From: Phaeoceros laevis
Taxonomy: Eukaryota; Anthocerotophyta; Anthocerotopsida; Notothyladales
NCBI GenBank assembly: GCA_049999765.1
Contig: JBNGIQ010009002.1
Span: 103,001 to 167,000 of the forward strand
Length of the DNA stretch: 64,000 nt
Direction of reading: 5' to 3'
Below, piece after piece: positions 34,617 through 45,827 of the stretch. The translations under genes and the position numbers were made by a program. The notes beneath the pieces were generated by a model. That model had not been told where the DNA came from. It made no database searches and saw only the letters and a program-made list of their open reading frames with translations. Position 1 is the first letter of the stretch; each line of letters starts with the position of its first letter.

Positions 34617-34862
34617 TTCTTGTGGAACAGAGGGACTACAGTGTAATTGGGAATCGTCAAACTTTGTCGTTCGAAACAGCAAATGGGAAAGAGGCATCTA
34701 TTTCTCTCTACAGCTACGAACGATTGATCCATTTTCTTGTGGAACAGAGGGAGGTTCTGTAACAGTTAGACTACAGTGTAATTGGGAATCGGTTTGTCTT
34801 TCCGAACAGCAATGGGAAAGAAAGAGGCATCTATTTCTCTCTAGAGCTACGAACGATTGATG
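34617..34862. repeat. Direct tandem duplication upstream of P450
   Basis: Copy 1 (34617-34730) and copy 2 (34734-34862) share ttcttgtggaacagaggga, ctacagtgtaattgggaatc, atgggaaag, aggcatctatttctctct and agctacgaacgattga in the same order. Copy 2 has a 13-16 nt insertion (ggttctgtaacagtta) near its start and small indels. The array ends about 120 bp before the P450 start codon, so the promoter may carry doubled elements. Confidence 0.85.
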
Positions 34863-34907
34863 GATCCGAGTCGGCCACCAACTGTGGCGCCCTGAAGGAA
34901 GGATACA

Positions 34908-34914
34908 TATATAA
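34908..34914 (+). promoter_or_regulatory. Possible TATA box of P450
   Basis: TATATAA lies 74 bp before the ATG at 34982, directly downstream of the duplicated block. The position fits a plant core promoter with a short leader. It is a sequence match only. Confidence 0.35.
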
Positions 34915-34981
34915 CGGGGATAGCTGGGTGACAGGACAGTGCAAAAAAGTAGGCAATTATTTCCAAGGGCAAAGTTCTCTG

Positions 34982-35748
34982 ATGGAGCAGCTGTTGGAGT
35001 GGGGGAGCATTGAAGTTGCGGTGGTTCTGACGTTGCTGCTCTTCTTCAAGTTGTACCAGCAGGAGCAGCAGCGATGGAGGCTGCCGCCGGGCCCCCGGCC
35101 GCTCCCTGTGCTGGGCAACCTGACGAGCATGGTGGGAAGCGGGCGCCTTGAGGTGGAGCTGGCGGCGCTGAGCGCGCGGCACGGCCCGCTCATGTGGCTC
35201 CGCCTGGGCACGCGCAACACGCTGGTGGTGAACTCCCCGGAGATGGCGCGCATCGTCCTCCGCGAGCAGGACGCGGTGTTCGCCGACCGGCCGCCTCCCA
35301 GCTTCGCCCTGGGCGAGGTGCTGGGCCCGATCGACCTCTTCTCGCCGCACAGCAGCACCTGGAAGAAGCACAAGGGCGTGGGCGCGGCGGAGGTGTTCAG
35401 CCAGCGTCGCGTGCGCGACCTGCAGCCGTGCCGGGGCCGCGACATCGCCGCGGCCATGGCCACGGTGCGCGACCTGGTGGCGGCGGCCGCCGCAGAAGGC
35501 TTGCCTGCCGCGCCGGCCTTCCCGTTCCGCGCGCTCGGCCTGGGCCTCTTCCTCAACATGTTCTCCGACATCGCCTACGGCCGGCCGCGCTGCGCCGCGC
35601 CCCCGCCGGGCGCCTCCTCCGCCGCCGTGCTCCGAGCGTGGGCGGACTGGATCGCGTCCTACGAGCGCCTCATCGGCGACGGCATGCGCCTGGCGACGGC
35701 GCCGGCGGTGGCCGACGGCTTCCCGGCGCTCCCGTTCCTGGACGGCGG
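34982..35748 (+). CDS. A-type cytochrome P450, 5' part, cut by assembly gap
   Basis: N-terminal 256 residues of a CYP71-clan monooxygenase. It has a signal-anchor (VAVVLTLLLFFKLY), the proline hinge LPPGPRPLPVLGNL, the substrate-recognition region LGPIDLFSPHSSTWKKHKG (helix C) and FLNMFSDIAYGRPR. The frame is clean up to the Ns at 35749. The sequence after the gap (35849 on) shows no P450 similarity, so the I-helix, EXXR and heme loop are hidden in or lost with the gap. It aligns throughout with the pseudogene at 23626, so the two are close paralogues. Extreme GC content in this exon (many gcggcg and ccgccg runs) may explain the failed assembly. A non-ATG frame extends upstream to 34928. Confidence 0.85.
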
Positions 35749-35848
35749 NNNNNNNNNNNNNNNNNNNNNNNNNNNNNNNNNNNNNNNNNNNNNNNNNNNN
35801 NNNNNNNNNNNNNNNNNNNNNNNNNNNNNNNNNNNNNNNNNNNNNNNN
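35749..35848. other. Assembly gap (100 N)
   Basis: Exactly 100 undetermined bases, the conventional placeholder for a gap of unknown length. It interrupts the P450 coding region, so the true distance and the missing exon content are unknown. Confidence 0.99.
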
Positions 35849-38059
35849 GCGTGGTGTTCTCAAAAGCCTGCACATGGTCAAGCCTCCCTCCCAGTCACGC
35901 CCCTCCACAACGAGCCATAGCACTGACTCCCGAAAAAATCCACAAGTCCAAGATCGAGCCTACCAGAAACCAGACTGAGCTCGAAATGGACTTTACACTT
36001 ACGTCACTTTCAGCTGGTACTACGGAGTAAGAGGAAGAACACAAGAGCTCGGGGTTGTGCCACTCTGCCGTATTTCCCATGGCGATGTCATTCAGGACCA
36101 TATAAAAAATGTGGGAACGTGCAAGGCCCCTCGCGAGTTCTCATTCAAATTACGCCTCTGAACGCTTCCTCCCTCGCCATACAAGAACTTCTTCCCTCGC
36201 AGGAAAGGTCATCCCGTTGCCGCAATAGGTGCTTCGCGCGTCCACCTATCCTCTTTGCGAAACCGGATCTCACAACATTTGCCCAGCTACGGCCAAGGTC
36301 TAATGCCTCTGCCACCCGGTTTTGCTAGAGCTCTGCGCTGGATTCCTTAATGCTCTATACTGGCACTCTCAAAATCAATACTCCTCACAAGCACAAAGCT
36401 GTGCACTGTCCTGATCTGCTTCAAACAACCTTAAGGCCTGTCTCCGGCTCAAGTTCTTGGCTTTCTTGCATGCTACAGCGTCCAAAATTGAAGCCTCAAC
36501 AACTTCCTGGTCCAAGGCTTGGTTTACTTCTATCTGTCCTCTACATGTAATGCAGCCCTACTCGGAGGCGCTTGTCACAGGTAGAATCGCCTCCGTCCAC
36601 TCTCGAATCTCGACTCTCGACAGGACACAGCTGACCAGCTCAAAGCTGCACCCCCTTCTAGGTTACTGTACTTGTTTCGCATTTTATCCAGTATGAGAAA
36701 AATATCCAACCGTATGTTCCGTCATAACTGTATTCGCCGGGTTGCGCCACCGTAGATTCTAGATCGTAGAGTTTTCACGGGTGACAGGTGTGGCAGATAA
36801 AAGCATTGGGAATTTCGGATAACAGAATTTCGTTGTGACTCACCAGCCAGATCCTGTTAGAGAAGGGAGGCGCTTTCCACCCAAGCGACAGTTGCAGCTC
36901 AAGACGAGCACACCAGTTGGTGGAGGCCACGCAGGTGGTTGATCGCGGTTCTTTGGGCTGTTGCACTCACTGCCACCGCACTCCAGCAGTTGGATTCTTC
37001 GAAATTAAATTGGCTGCGGGGACCATCTTACTCAGACGAGTTTAGGGCAGGATCTTTGGCCGCCACAGGTGGAGACATTCAATGTGCATGCCTGTATCAC
37101 CTGCGCTCGCATAGTCGCCATCACGGTAGGAGGGAGTGGCAGCAGTAGAGGACCATTACATCAGTGCAATTGGCGCCTGCCTGGCGATTGGCAGCAGTGC
37201 GCTGTTGGAAATCTCGCTTTCCATGCTTCAGGACAGCCAGAAAGCACTGCGGCTCTTTTCGCATGCGTTGCTCCCGCTATGATTGAAGAATGGAAGAGCT
37301 TCAGGGGCAATGGTCATTGGCAGGAAAAAAGCACTGTGAAGGGACAAGCAATTGCACACGGTGGGGTGAGGGAATCCCAATATTGTCTTTTGTCTTCATA
37401 TGTCTTTATCGCGGGCTCTGTTTCTACCGTCCTTCTCCCTCCCTCTCCCTGTCGCTCACCTTCTCTCTTCATGCTAGCAGTTCTTGTAAACTCCGAGCAC
37501 CAGGCATTGTGTCGGTGTTCAAATCTGGCTTTGACTGGAGGTGCTTGCCGGCGGTGCCCATAAGAAACACTATTAGGTGCAATGTCCGGCCGCTTTGCTT
37601 GTCCTAAACAGCAAGCCGGCTGGAACAATCTGTTGATGGATGTGTCAAGGCTGCAGACGCGGTTTCAAAGCCCAGCTTCTACCTCGTGAACAGTTGAAAC
37701 AGAGCAGATGATCCCGATGCTGCGAGGGGCACCTTTTCCCATCAGTTGTTACCTCAGTTTTCTTGCAATGCAGTGCCCTCTCACCTTCTGCTTGGTGGCC
37801 CTCTATTTAAAGCATGCACCCTTGTTTGTTCTCAGCCTTGGGCAACGGGAGGAAGGAAGAGGCAGGGCTGGTTCATGGTGGGCACTGTGGTCTAGGAAAC
37901 ATCACCGGTTCTGTGACCGGGAAGAGAAATCTGTCCCTTCATTGCATTTGATCTCAATTTCTTCCCTTCCGGGACGCACCTGACTGCGCTGCTTCGTAGC
38001 AGCAGTCGATCCGCTTTGCTCAGGGCCACAAATCTTGTTACTGGAGAGCTCTGCCAGTC
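35849..38059. other. Intergenic between gap and carboxypeptidase cluster
   Basis: About 2.2 kb. No P450 C-terminal sequence appears after the gap. Open frames at 36939-37628 and 37708-37983 are not recognisable. The last few hundred bases are pyrimidine-rich and probably hold the promoter and leader of the first carboxypeptidase. Confidence 0.45.
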
Positions 38060-39630
38060 ATGGCGTTGGGCTGGTTGCTTTTCATCGGGTTGCTGTGGAG
38101 CGGTTGCTTCGTTGAGGGAGCTCCCTCAGGTGCCTTGGTGAGTAGTCTTCCAGGGTATTCGGGGAACTTTGCTTCAAAACACTACGCTGGATATGTGACA
38201 GTGGACGAACACCATGGTCGTTCTCTTTATTACTACTTCGTGTCTTCAGAGGGTGATCCAGCCTCTGATCCAGTGGTGCTGTGGCTCAACGGTGGCCCTG
38301 GCTGCTCCAGTTTTGATGGTTTTGTCTACGAGCATGGTCCTTTCTTGTATCAACCCGGTGCTCCAGGGGGAGGTTTGCCAACATTAACACAAAATCCCTA
38401 CACCTGGGCAAAGGTTGCGAGCGTGCTCTATGTGGATTCTCCAGCTGGTGTTGGCTTCTCCTACTCTAATAATGCCAGCGACTACAAAACGGGCGACAAT
38501 CAGACGGCCAGGGACACTCACACTTTTCTTCTGGAGTGGCTGAAGCAGTACCCGGAATTCCAGTCAAACCCTTTTTACGTCAGTGGGGAGTCGTATGCTG
38601 GGGTGTACGTCCCCACCCTCACTAGGGACATTGCAGCGGGCATCAAAGATGGTGTTACACCAGTGATCAATCTCAAGGGATACCTGATTGGGAACGGTGT
38701 CACTGACCAAGTCCTCGATGGTAATGCTTGGGTGCCCTTCACCTACGGCATGGGGCTCATATCCGAGGACCTGTACTCCCAGACCGTGGACGTTTGCAAC
38801 GGTAGCTTTTGGGACTATGAAGATTTCCCGTCCTGCCGTGCCAAGGTGGAGGAAATCGGAACCTTGGTGCAAGACCTCAACATGTACAACATACTGGAGC
38901 CATGCTACCATCATACAAACGGTTCTGCGGAGTTGATCACCAATCTGCCTAGCAGCTTCAGTGATTTGGGGAAGACCGACCGCCCCATGCCCGTGAGGAA
39001 GAGAATGTTTGGCCGAGCGTGGCCGCTGGGGATGAGCTTAAAGAAGGGACCTGTCCCCACCTGGGCTGAACTGAGCGCAGACAACGCCGTTATAGTGCCC
39101 TGTATAGATGACACAGTTGCAGTCAACTGGCTGAATGATGCCAAGGTCAGGTCTGCCCTGCACGCTTTGCCTGAATCAGCGATAGGCAGGTGGGAATTAT
39201 GCAGCGGCAGGGTCCGCTACACTTCTGAAACTGGCAGCATGATGCCCATACATTCCGAGCTTCTGTTGGGTGGGTATCGGGCCCTCATCTACAGCGGGGA
39301 CCATGATATGTGCGTACCGTACACAGGTACGGAAGCCTGGACGAGTGCTATGGGTTACAAGGTTGTAGACGAGTGGCGACCTTGGTTCGTCAAGCAGCAA
39401 GTAGGAGGCTACACCAGGGCGTTCGACCACAATCTCACATTCGCCACCGTCAAGGGAGGTAAGGGGCTCTCATGTGTCTATGTCACTTTCCAAATTGGAC
39501 TATGCATTTTCTGCAGGATTTGTTGACAACCAGTGTCTGTGTTTTCACAGCGGGTCATACGGTTCCGGAATATAAACCCGTCGAAGCCCTTGCCCTCTTC
39601 CAGCGGTGGCTGGCCGGTAACTCCTTGTGA
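38060..39630 (+). CDS. SCPL20-like serine carboxypeptidase, copy 1
   Basis: Secreted or vacuolar S10-family serine carboxypeptidase (or acyltransferase, since SCPL proteins do both). Two exons, 38060-39458 and 39551-39630, giving about 492 residues. A signal peptide (MALGWLLFIGLLWSGCFVEG) precedes the mature start. Motifs are WLNGGPGCSSFDGF (oxyanion region), SPAGVGFSYSNN, GESYAGVYVPTL (nucleophile Ser), YSGDHDMCVPYTG (Asp) and GHTVPEYKP (His, in exon 2). The intron sits just before the catalytic His block, as in copy 2. There is no intron at the SPAG site where copy 2 has one. N-glycosylation sequons (NNAS, NGSF, NGSA, NLTF) suit a secretory protein. Closest in layout to Arabidopsis SCPL20. 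Confidence 0.95.
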
Positions 39631-40442
39631 AAAACCTTGATGTAGATTCTTGTTACTTTGTACTTTAGTAAATTTTTGAGAAGCACGCTATTCGGATTGA
39701 GATCAACCTTCTCTCGCACGATGATTTTAGCTCGTGTGATGCCTAAAACTAGGATATGGCCCTCCAAAGTGACGAACCTTTGAGGGACCATTCCAAATGG
39801 AAGTCTCTTGTGTTAGTCACTTCGTGAGCCCTACTCATCTCACCCTCTTATGAAAAGGTAGGGGGCTTGTAGGGCTCATTGTTGGCCAAGGTGAAAAGGT
39901 CTAGGGGACCGTTAGGTTCAGCTCCCTCCGTATAGCACAACTCTTCAATTTGTTGCTGGTCTAATTCATTAGACAGTGAACTAGGTTAGGGCCGTTAGGC
40001 CGTATACTAAATTGGACAATAAGAATGAATCCGCCAAGAAGAAGAAGAGTGTCTTTTGCGTGCTTGCCTTGTATCCTAGAAGTTTGGTCACAAACACTCC
40101 TGCAAGGAGGGAGGGAGGTTTATTCATCTTGCTTGCGGTAAAGCCCACACATCTGGAACGAAATGAAAGGAAGGAATTAAGGAAGCTTATTTACGGCGTG
40201 ACAAACCAGAAAGACGCCTCAAATGGAACCCGCCGTACGACCTTTGGATACCAATCGATGGACGTGCATTGCGTCCACGTTTTTGCAGCTCCTGGCTGAT
40301 GAGAGGGAGATCATCGAGATGCCTGCGTGCACTCATTAGCGGGACACGGACGCGTAAGCAGAGGTGCATTTACGGATGCTTCCCGCTAGCATTGTCTTTT
40401 CCTTCATGTAGGTGAGATTAGGTTTGCATCCTTGGGACAAAG
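39631..40442. other. Intergenic between tandem carboxypeptidases
   Basis: About 810 bp, probably the 3' end of copy 1 and the promoter of copy 2. No other element is apparent. Confidence 0.5.
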
Positions 40443-42160
40443 ATGGCTAGCGGGAAGGGTGCATTGTGCGCATTAGCTCTGCTGCTTGTGGTTTCGCACA
40501 GCTGTTGCGGTGCAGAGGCGGTACCAGATGCAGCTTTTGTGGAAAGCCTGCCCGGTTTTTCGGAAAATTTTGCGTCCAAGCACTATGCCGGCTACATTAC
40601 AGTAAGCCCTGAGCACGGGCGCAAGCTCTACTACTACTTTGTGACATCTGAGACCGACCCTGTCAATGATCCCGTGGTGCTGTGGCTCAATGGAGGCCCC
40701 GGCTGCTCCAGCTTCGATGGCTTCATCTATGAGCACGGCCCTTTCAACTTCGAGCTGGCCTCCCAGCCGGGGGGGCTCCCAACTCTGGTCAAGAACCCTT
40801 ACAGCTGGGCCAAGAATGCCAACATTCTGTACCTGGATAGTCCTGCAGGTAAGGATGAATCTGCTGAGTGTTCTGCAGACAAGAAGGCACTTCTTCTAGT
40901 CCGCTTTTAATGCCAAATGCGTTTGCAATGGCTGGGCAGGTGTGGGATTCTCCTACTCCGAGAGCAAGAATGACTACGTCACTGGAGACCTCAAGACTGC
41001 CACTGACACCCACATTTTCCTGCTCAAGTGGTTTGAGGAGTACCCTGAGTTCCAGGGTAACAGCTTCTTCATCAGCGGGGAGTCCTGGGGTGGCATCTAC
41101 GTCCCCACCCTGGCCAGAGAGGTTGTCCAGGGTCTTTCGGCCGGGGTGAGTCCGGTCATCAACCTCAAGGGCTACATTGTCGGAAACGGATGCACAGACG
41201 AGAAGTTTGATGGCGACGCCCTGGTGCCGTTTACGTTTGGCATGGGCCTCATCTCCATCGACCTCTTCAACGACGTCAGCAAGGCATGCGGTGGCAGCTA
41301 CTGGAACGCCTCTACCAGAGAGTGCATCAGGAAGATTGAAGATGTCTACGACACTGTGGATGAGGTCAATGTGTACGACATCCTGGAGCCTTGCTTCCAC
41401 GCCGGTGCCAGCAGCCGGAGCAGCAATATCCAGCAGAAGGTGGACGCCTCGGACAGGCTGCCTAGGAGCTTCAGGCAGCTAGGGGAGGGCAACCCGCGCT
41501 CCTTTCCGGTGCGGAAGCGCATGTTTGGCAGGGCGTGGCCTCTTCGCTCTGGTGGAGTTCCAGCGGGCAGGGTGCCTACATGGGGTGAGCTACTCACCGA
41601 CGTGGAGGTGCCGTGCACAGATGACAGGGTTGCCAATGTCTGGCTCAACAACCCGTCGGTGAGGGCGGCATTGCACGCGGAATCCCATGAGGTGATTGGC
41701 AGGTGGACCCTGTGCACAGATCAGATCCGTTACTGGCATGACGCCGGCTCCATGATCCCGATCCATGTCAACCTCACCAGCTCCGGTTACAGAGCTCTCA
41801 TCTACAGCGGGGACCACGACATGTGCGTGCCCTACACCGGCTCGGAGGCCTGGACCAGGTCCCTGGGCTACGAAGTCACCGACCATTGGAGGACTTGGCA
41901 TGTGGAGGACCAGGTTGCTGGGTATACAAGGGGCTACGGGAATGGCGCTCTCACCTTTGCAACTGTGAAAGGAGGTAAGTTTACTGCAGCATTTGTTGCC
42001 GATAAATCCAACCTTCCTCGAGCAGCACACCTATTTTCACCGACGATTGTTTGTCTGACTGTGGGTTTGTTTCTGTTCAGCGGGGCATACCGTCCCAGAG
42101 TTCATGCCTGCCCAAGCTTTGGCTATGTTCAACCGGTTCTTGGCCTCGGAGTCCTTGTAG
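40443..42160 (+). CDS. SCPL20-like serine carboxypeptidase, copy 2
   Basis: S10-family serine carboxypeptidase-like protein of about 506 residues. Three exons: 40443-40848, 40940-41974 and 42081-42160. It starts with a signal peptide (ALCALALLLVVSHSC). Motifs are WLNGGPGCSSFDGF, SPAGVGFSYSES (split by intron 1), GESWGGIYVPTL (nucleophile Ser, with Trp-Gly in place of the Tyr-Ala of copy 1), VRKRMFGRAWPL, YSGDHDMCVPYTG (Asp) and GHTVPEFMP (His). The catalytic triad is complete. The insert between FHAGASSRSSN and LPRSF is longer than in copy 1, and more of the coding sequence is GC-rich. Tandem duplicate of the upstream gene. Confidence 0.95.
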
Positions 42161-42743
42161 CAAGCTGCACCCCTGAAGAAGTCTGATCTTCTGAGATCAG
42201 ACAACTTCGAAAGCTCAAATTAATTATGTAATTATATTTGATAAGGTCGCCCTTTGCTGAAAGCGGGGTTAGACAGTTAGACCCTGAAGCTGGAATATGA
42301 AAGTCCGAAAGGTGCAACTGTGTTCAAGTCTGGGAAGGTCGAACGTACTAATGTGTATGTTGCCGGGTTGTGTATGGTGCCGGGTTGCAGTCATTACAAG
42401 ATCACAATCGCATCACAAGTGTGACACGAGGGTTATGACGCCCAGTTTGGGTCTTTGTTGTGGTAGCATTTCTGTCGTAGATTTGAGCACCGTCGTCTCA
42501 AAGCTATTGTATTTCCTTGCTTTCCAACTCTTCACCAAAACAGCATGCTGGACTGGTCTTGTAAGCTTACAACAAGGTTGTAACCACTGTTCTACATGGA
42601 TGGGGAGCACTCCTAGCTAGTACAACAGGAAAGGCAGTGGGAACGGCCTCAAGTTCATGTGCCCTGGGAAGAGTGTCCCCGGGTTTCCTCAATGTCTCAT
42701 CCTCTGGCTTCATGCCTGCTGGAAGGGACCAAGTGATCCAAGT
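42161..42743. other. Intergenic after carboxypeptidase copy 2
   Basis: About 580 bp without a recognised gene, up to the inverted repeat. Nothing notable is seen apart from short shadow frames. Confidence 0.45.
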
Positions 42744-42849
42744 GAGGAAGAAGCAGCAGCTCAATCTTCCGCCTGGACCTGAGGTCCAATCTTCCGCCTG
42801 GGCCAGGACCTCAGGTCCAGGCGGAAGATTGAGCTGCTGCTTCTTCCTC
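42744..42849. repeat. Perfect 41-bp inverted repeat with 24-bp loop
   Basis: Left arm 42744-42784 and right arm 42809-42849 are exact reverse complements (arm begins gaggaagaagcagcagctca). The loop 42785-42808 again contains part of the arm (tccaatcttccgcctgg). Transcripts would fold into a strong hairpin. The arm encodes, on the minus strand, the KKQQLNLPPGP hinge of a P450, so it arose by inverted duplication of a P450 5' end. Confidence 0.9.
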
Positions 42850-42914
42850 CACCCGTTCCCCAAAACCACAGCCAGCCCGACTGTGAACAGCGCTATCCAT
42901 GGCCATACCGCCAT
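42785..42914 (-). pseudogene. P450 N-terminal fragment (membrane anchor plus hinge)
   Basis: On the minus strand a frame starting at 42914 reads MAVWPWIALFTVGLAVV, then LGNGWRKKQQLNLPPGPE. That is a typical microsomal P450 signal anchor followed by the proline-rich hinge. The similarity stops there, and the sequence runs into the inverted repeat. Nothing of the catalytic domain follows, so this is a truncated relic of about 40 codons. Confidence 0.7.
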
Positions 42915-43491
42915 CTCTCTCGGGGGTCGTTCCAAGAGAAATGTGGAGGGCGGCACAAAGAACCATGATCTCCCATTGTATTTTTGGCCCGCGCGGTGCA
43001 CACCTCCGACAGTGAGTAAATGACCTGTAGAATGGTGCCATTTGGAGGTAGTTGGATGCTGCCTCCACTTGGCTGCAGCACATAGCTGCACCAGCGAGGC
43101 CTCTTGTCCGACGCGAGCAGCTCAATAAATCTGCCACACCGACAAATGTGTGGAACGTCGGATTCGCTTAGTAAGGTTCCTCGAGGCAGCTTCCTAATCA
43201 GCAGTAGGAAGCATTTACGATTCACATGGCTATGAGATGGATCCCCGACAGACTCATGGCTCACCTAATTCAGTGATTGAGTGATGAGCACTGGAACACC
43301 GAGAAGTTCATCCACCGAGCAAAACTGGAGAACCAGACTGAAGCATCTAGAAGGAGAAGGCGCTGTAGCTTCAGGAGTTCTCTGCAACAATGACAACGGA
43401 ACTGCACGGGGAGTGTAGCAACCTAGATACCTGCCTGAGCATCATCCGGAAACATTTGAATGGTAACGGCCCGGAATAAAACTGAAAAGTT
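42915..43491. other. Intergenic beside SET gene
   Basis: About 580 bp. It holds the former upstream region of the P450 fragment and the 3' end of the convergent-side SET gene. No gene is recognised. Confidence 0.4.
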
Positions 43492-45827
43492 CTACACCTC
43501 AGCCATCTGCGTTTTACTCCACCTGAGGAGTGTCTCCAAGTCCTTGCCTCTGATGGGCAAGTAGAGGCCTGCTGAATGATGCTTCAGTAGATCCGCAAAG
43601 TAACCTGGACCTCTTCTGCTTGCCATCTCTCCAAGCATACCAGCAAAACCCATAGCAGCAAGCGCTCGTATGCTTGGAGAGCCTGGATCAACAGAAGACA
43701 CAATGCGCATGATCTCACCCACATCCCTGTGCAACTTCGTGTCTGGCCCCCTCTCAAAGTATGCAGGCATATAAGCGGCGCGAAAAGAGCAGCGGATCCA
43801 ATCCCTCTGCTCCTGGCTGAACAGTGCACAATCCCTGCTATGCTCGAGGATTTTTTCCAGCTTGTCTGCAATTTCAGAAGATTCTCGTACCATGGGGCGA
43901 CCAAGATTCTTCCATGCAGGACAGCTTGATGCGGACTTAGGCTCGAAATCTTCGTTGAATGTTCAAGCAAGAGCTCCTAAAGCCGAAGTGTCTCTGTACA
44001 CCTTCTCTTCAAATTTGCACCTAGGACAGTCACACTGGAAAGGAGAACAACGACTTCGCATCCGAGCTCTGCGGAACAGAAGGGTGTGGCACACCTTGAA
44101 GTAAGAGATGGTAAGCTCTTCTCCAGACCGTACCCCACGTGTTGAAGTGATGAACATGGCTTTACCAAATGTCACATCCCTACAATTGGGGATGCAGGAA
44201 TGGTTAAAAAAAGAAGCCAGTCCGAAAAAACCGTCACTGAACATGTTGGTCAATACGGTGTCACGGATTCGACCAACTTCGAGGCTTTTCTCTGGGTACT
44301 TCTCGTCATCCAAGTCTTCAGAGTACAGAGTTACGGGAGGTATGTCAGTGGAGGCCTCACCACCCTGCAAGCTGTAAACCTGACTGGCAACCTGACGGGA
44401 TTCTTGCACCCTAGCAATTGTCTCCACAACCAGATCCTGCATGGGTGCTAACATGGCAGACTGGTAAACATTACCAGTGCCAGGCTCCGAGAAGAACTTC
44501 CCCCAAGTATAATGCACTTGGAATTCTGGCCCCCTCTGCGCCTCCGGTCCTTTCGTGGAGGCAATTGCCTTGCTCACCAGCAAAAGCTCCCCTGGTGAAA
44601 TATCTCTAGTTGCAAACATACCCCGCCTTCCATGCTCACTGCCAACACGAATTTCGATAGGTCCAACAAATTGAGCACAGGTTGGGGCTACTTTCTTACC
44701 CTCACACACTTCAATGAAGTCGTCAAAATGGTAAATGCCAGAACGAGTCTGTCGAGCAGCTACTTGTGCAGCTTCTATCTTGTCCGAAATGATCTTGTCA
44801 GGGGTACCGGTAACAAGTGACTTCAGAGACCGCAGCACCTCAATGGCCTCCTCGTAACGCTGCATCCCTTCTAGACTTCTGGCCATCCGCAACAAGCTCT
44901 TCTCATGGTTGGGGTTCAGCTTCAGAGACATTTGAGCATCCTTCAAAGCCTCCTTGCACCTCCCTAACCGCAAAAGTGCTTCACACCTGTTGGAATAAGC
45001 AATGGTAAGCTTTTCCTTGACGACCGCCGGGTTAATGGTTGGCACCGTATCATTCTTCTGGTCATGGGCCTCCAAGACGCTGGCACTGAATTTGTAGGCC
45101 TCCGCTGCTTTCTTCCAGTTCTTCTGGGCAAAATGCGAGTTACCTCGGACCCGAAGAGCCTCAGAGCTGCCAATGACACCTTCCTGTTGCAGGAACTCTG
45201 CGGATAGCATACTGCCTGGAACAGCACTGGCACTGTCACCAAGTGGTACAATATCTACAGGATTTGCGATGTTGATACCCACTGTCCCGTCCTCCCACAA
45301 TTGTCTCAACGTCGGTTCCTTGATGGCCACCTTCATACCTTCAGGGAACCTGACCTTAATATCTGCATCGCTTGCAGTGGAAGGAACAGCGTTGTCGATC
45401 AGCACAAGCACAGCTGCTCCACTTTCACCCTCGACTTCGAAGACAGTGTGAACACCGGTTGTCTTGAACGGCTGCACACAAAAACTGCCGCAAACCATCC
45501 GCCCTGCAAATCTGCGACAAAAGACCCGGCGGTTCGAATTCGCATGCTTCCTCACAGATTCCGTGAAGTCCCGGAGATCAGTGTCGCGAAAATTGATCTT
45601 CTCAAGAGCACTCAGTGGGGCATTTGTCGGAGTTGGCGGATCACCAGAGCGCAGTCAAATCTCCTGGTCGCAGAGGAGCCAATTTGTTCCACAGCAGCTG
45701 CATAATGAAACCTCATCAGGCCTGCTTTCTCCAGACTTTGCGAGCTATGGCGAGAGAAGATCCCTCTTGCATTGAGTCTCTCAGCTACGACACCGTCGAT
45801 GTCCGCTCTTGTAGCAAGTAGTTCCAT
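43492..45827 (-). CDS. TPR-SET domain protein (SMYD-like architecture), frame disrupted at two sites
   Basis: Putative protein-lysine methyltransferase. The main frame (45555 downwards) has two TPR-like helix pairs (RVRGNSHFAQKNWKKAAEAY and YSNRCEALLRLGRCKEALKDA). A split SET domain follows: GRRGMFATRDISPGELLLV, FFGLASFFNHSCIPNC (the NHSC core), GEELTISYF, and a post-SET cysteine cluster CDCPRCKF. An in-frame TGA at 43963-43965 interrupts it. The frame then resumes unchanged to 43492 with a helical C-terminus. A 66-nt intron (44001-43936, gtgtac...cctaag, phase 0) would remove the stop. At the N-terminus, MELLATRADIDG (from 45827) is in a different frame from LSALEKINFRDTDLRDF (about 45625-45560). 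No GT-AG pair I found joins them, so a frameshift or a missed intron lies near 45615. It may be functional with assembly errors, or decaying. Confidence 0.75.

Noticed and set aside
34847-35923. Long minus-strand frame opposite the second P450, running through the N block
   Set aside because: It is Arg/Ala-rich from GC-rich codons read backwards and depends on undetermined bases; it resembles no family.
43492-43893. Independent small gene after the SET stop codon
   Set aside because: It is in the same frame as the SET gene and continues its helical C-terminus, so it is treated as part of that gene.
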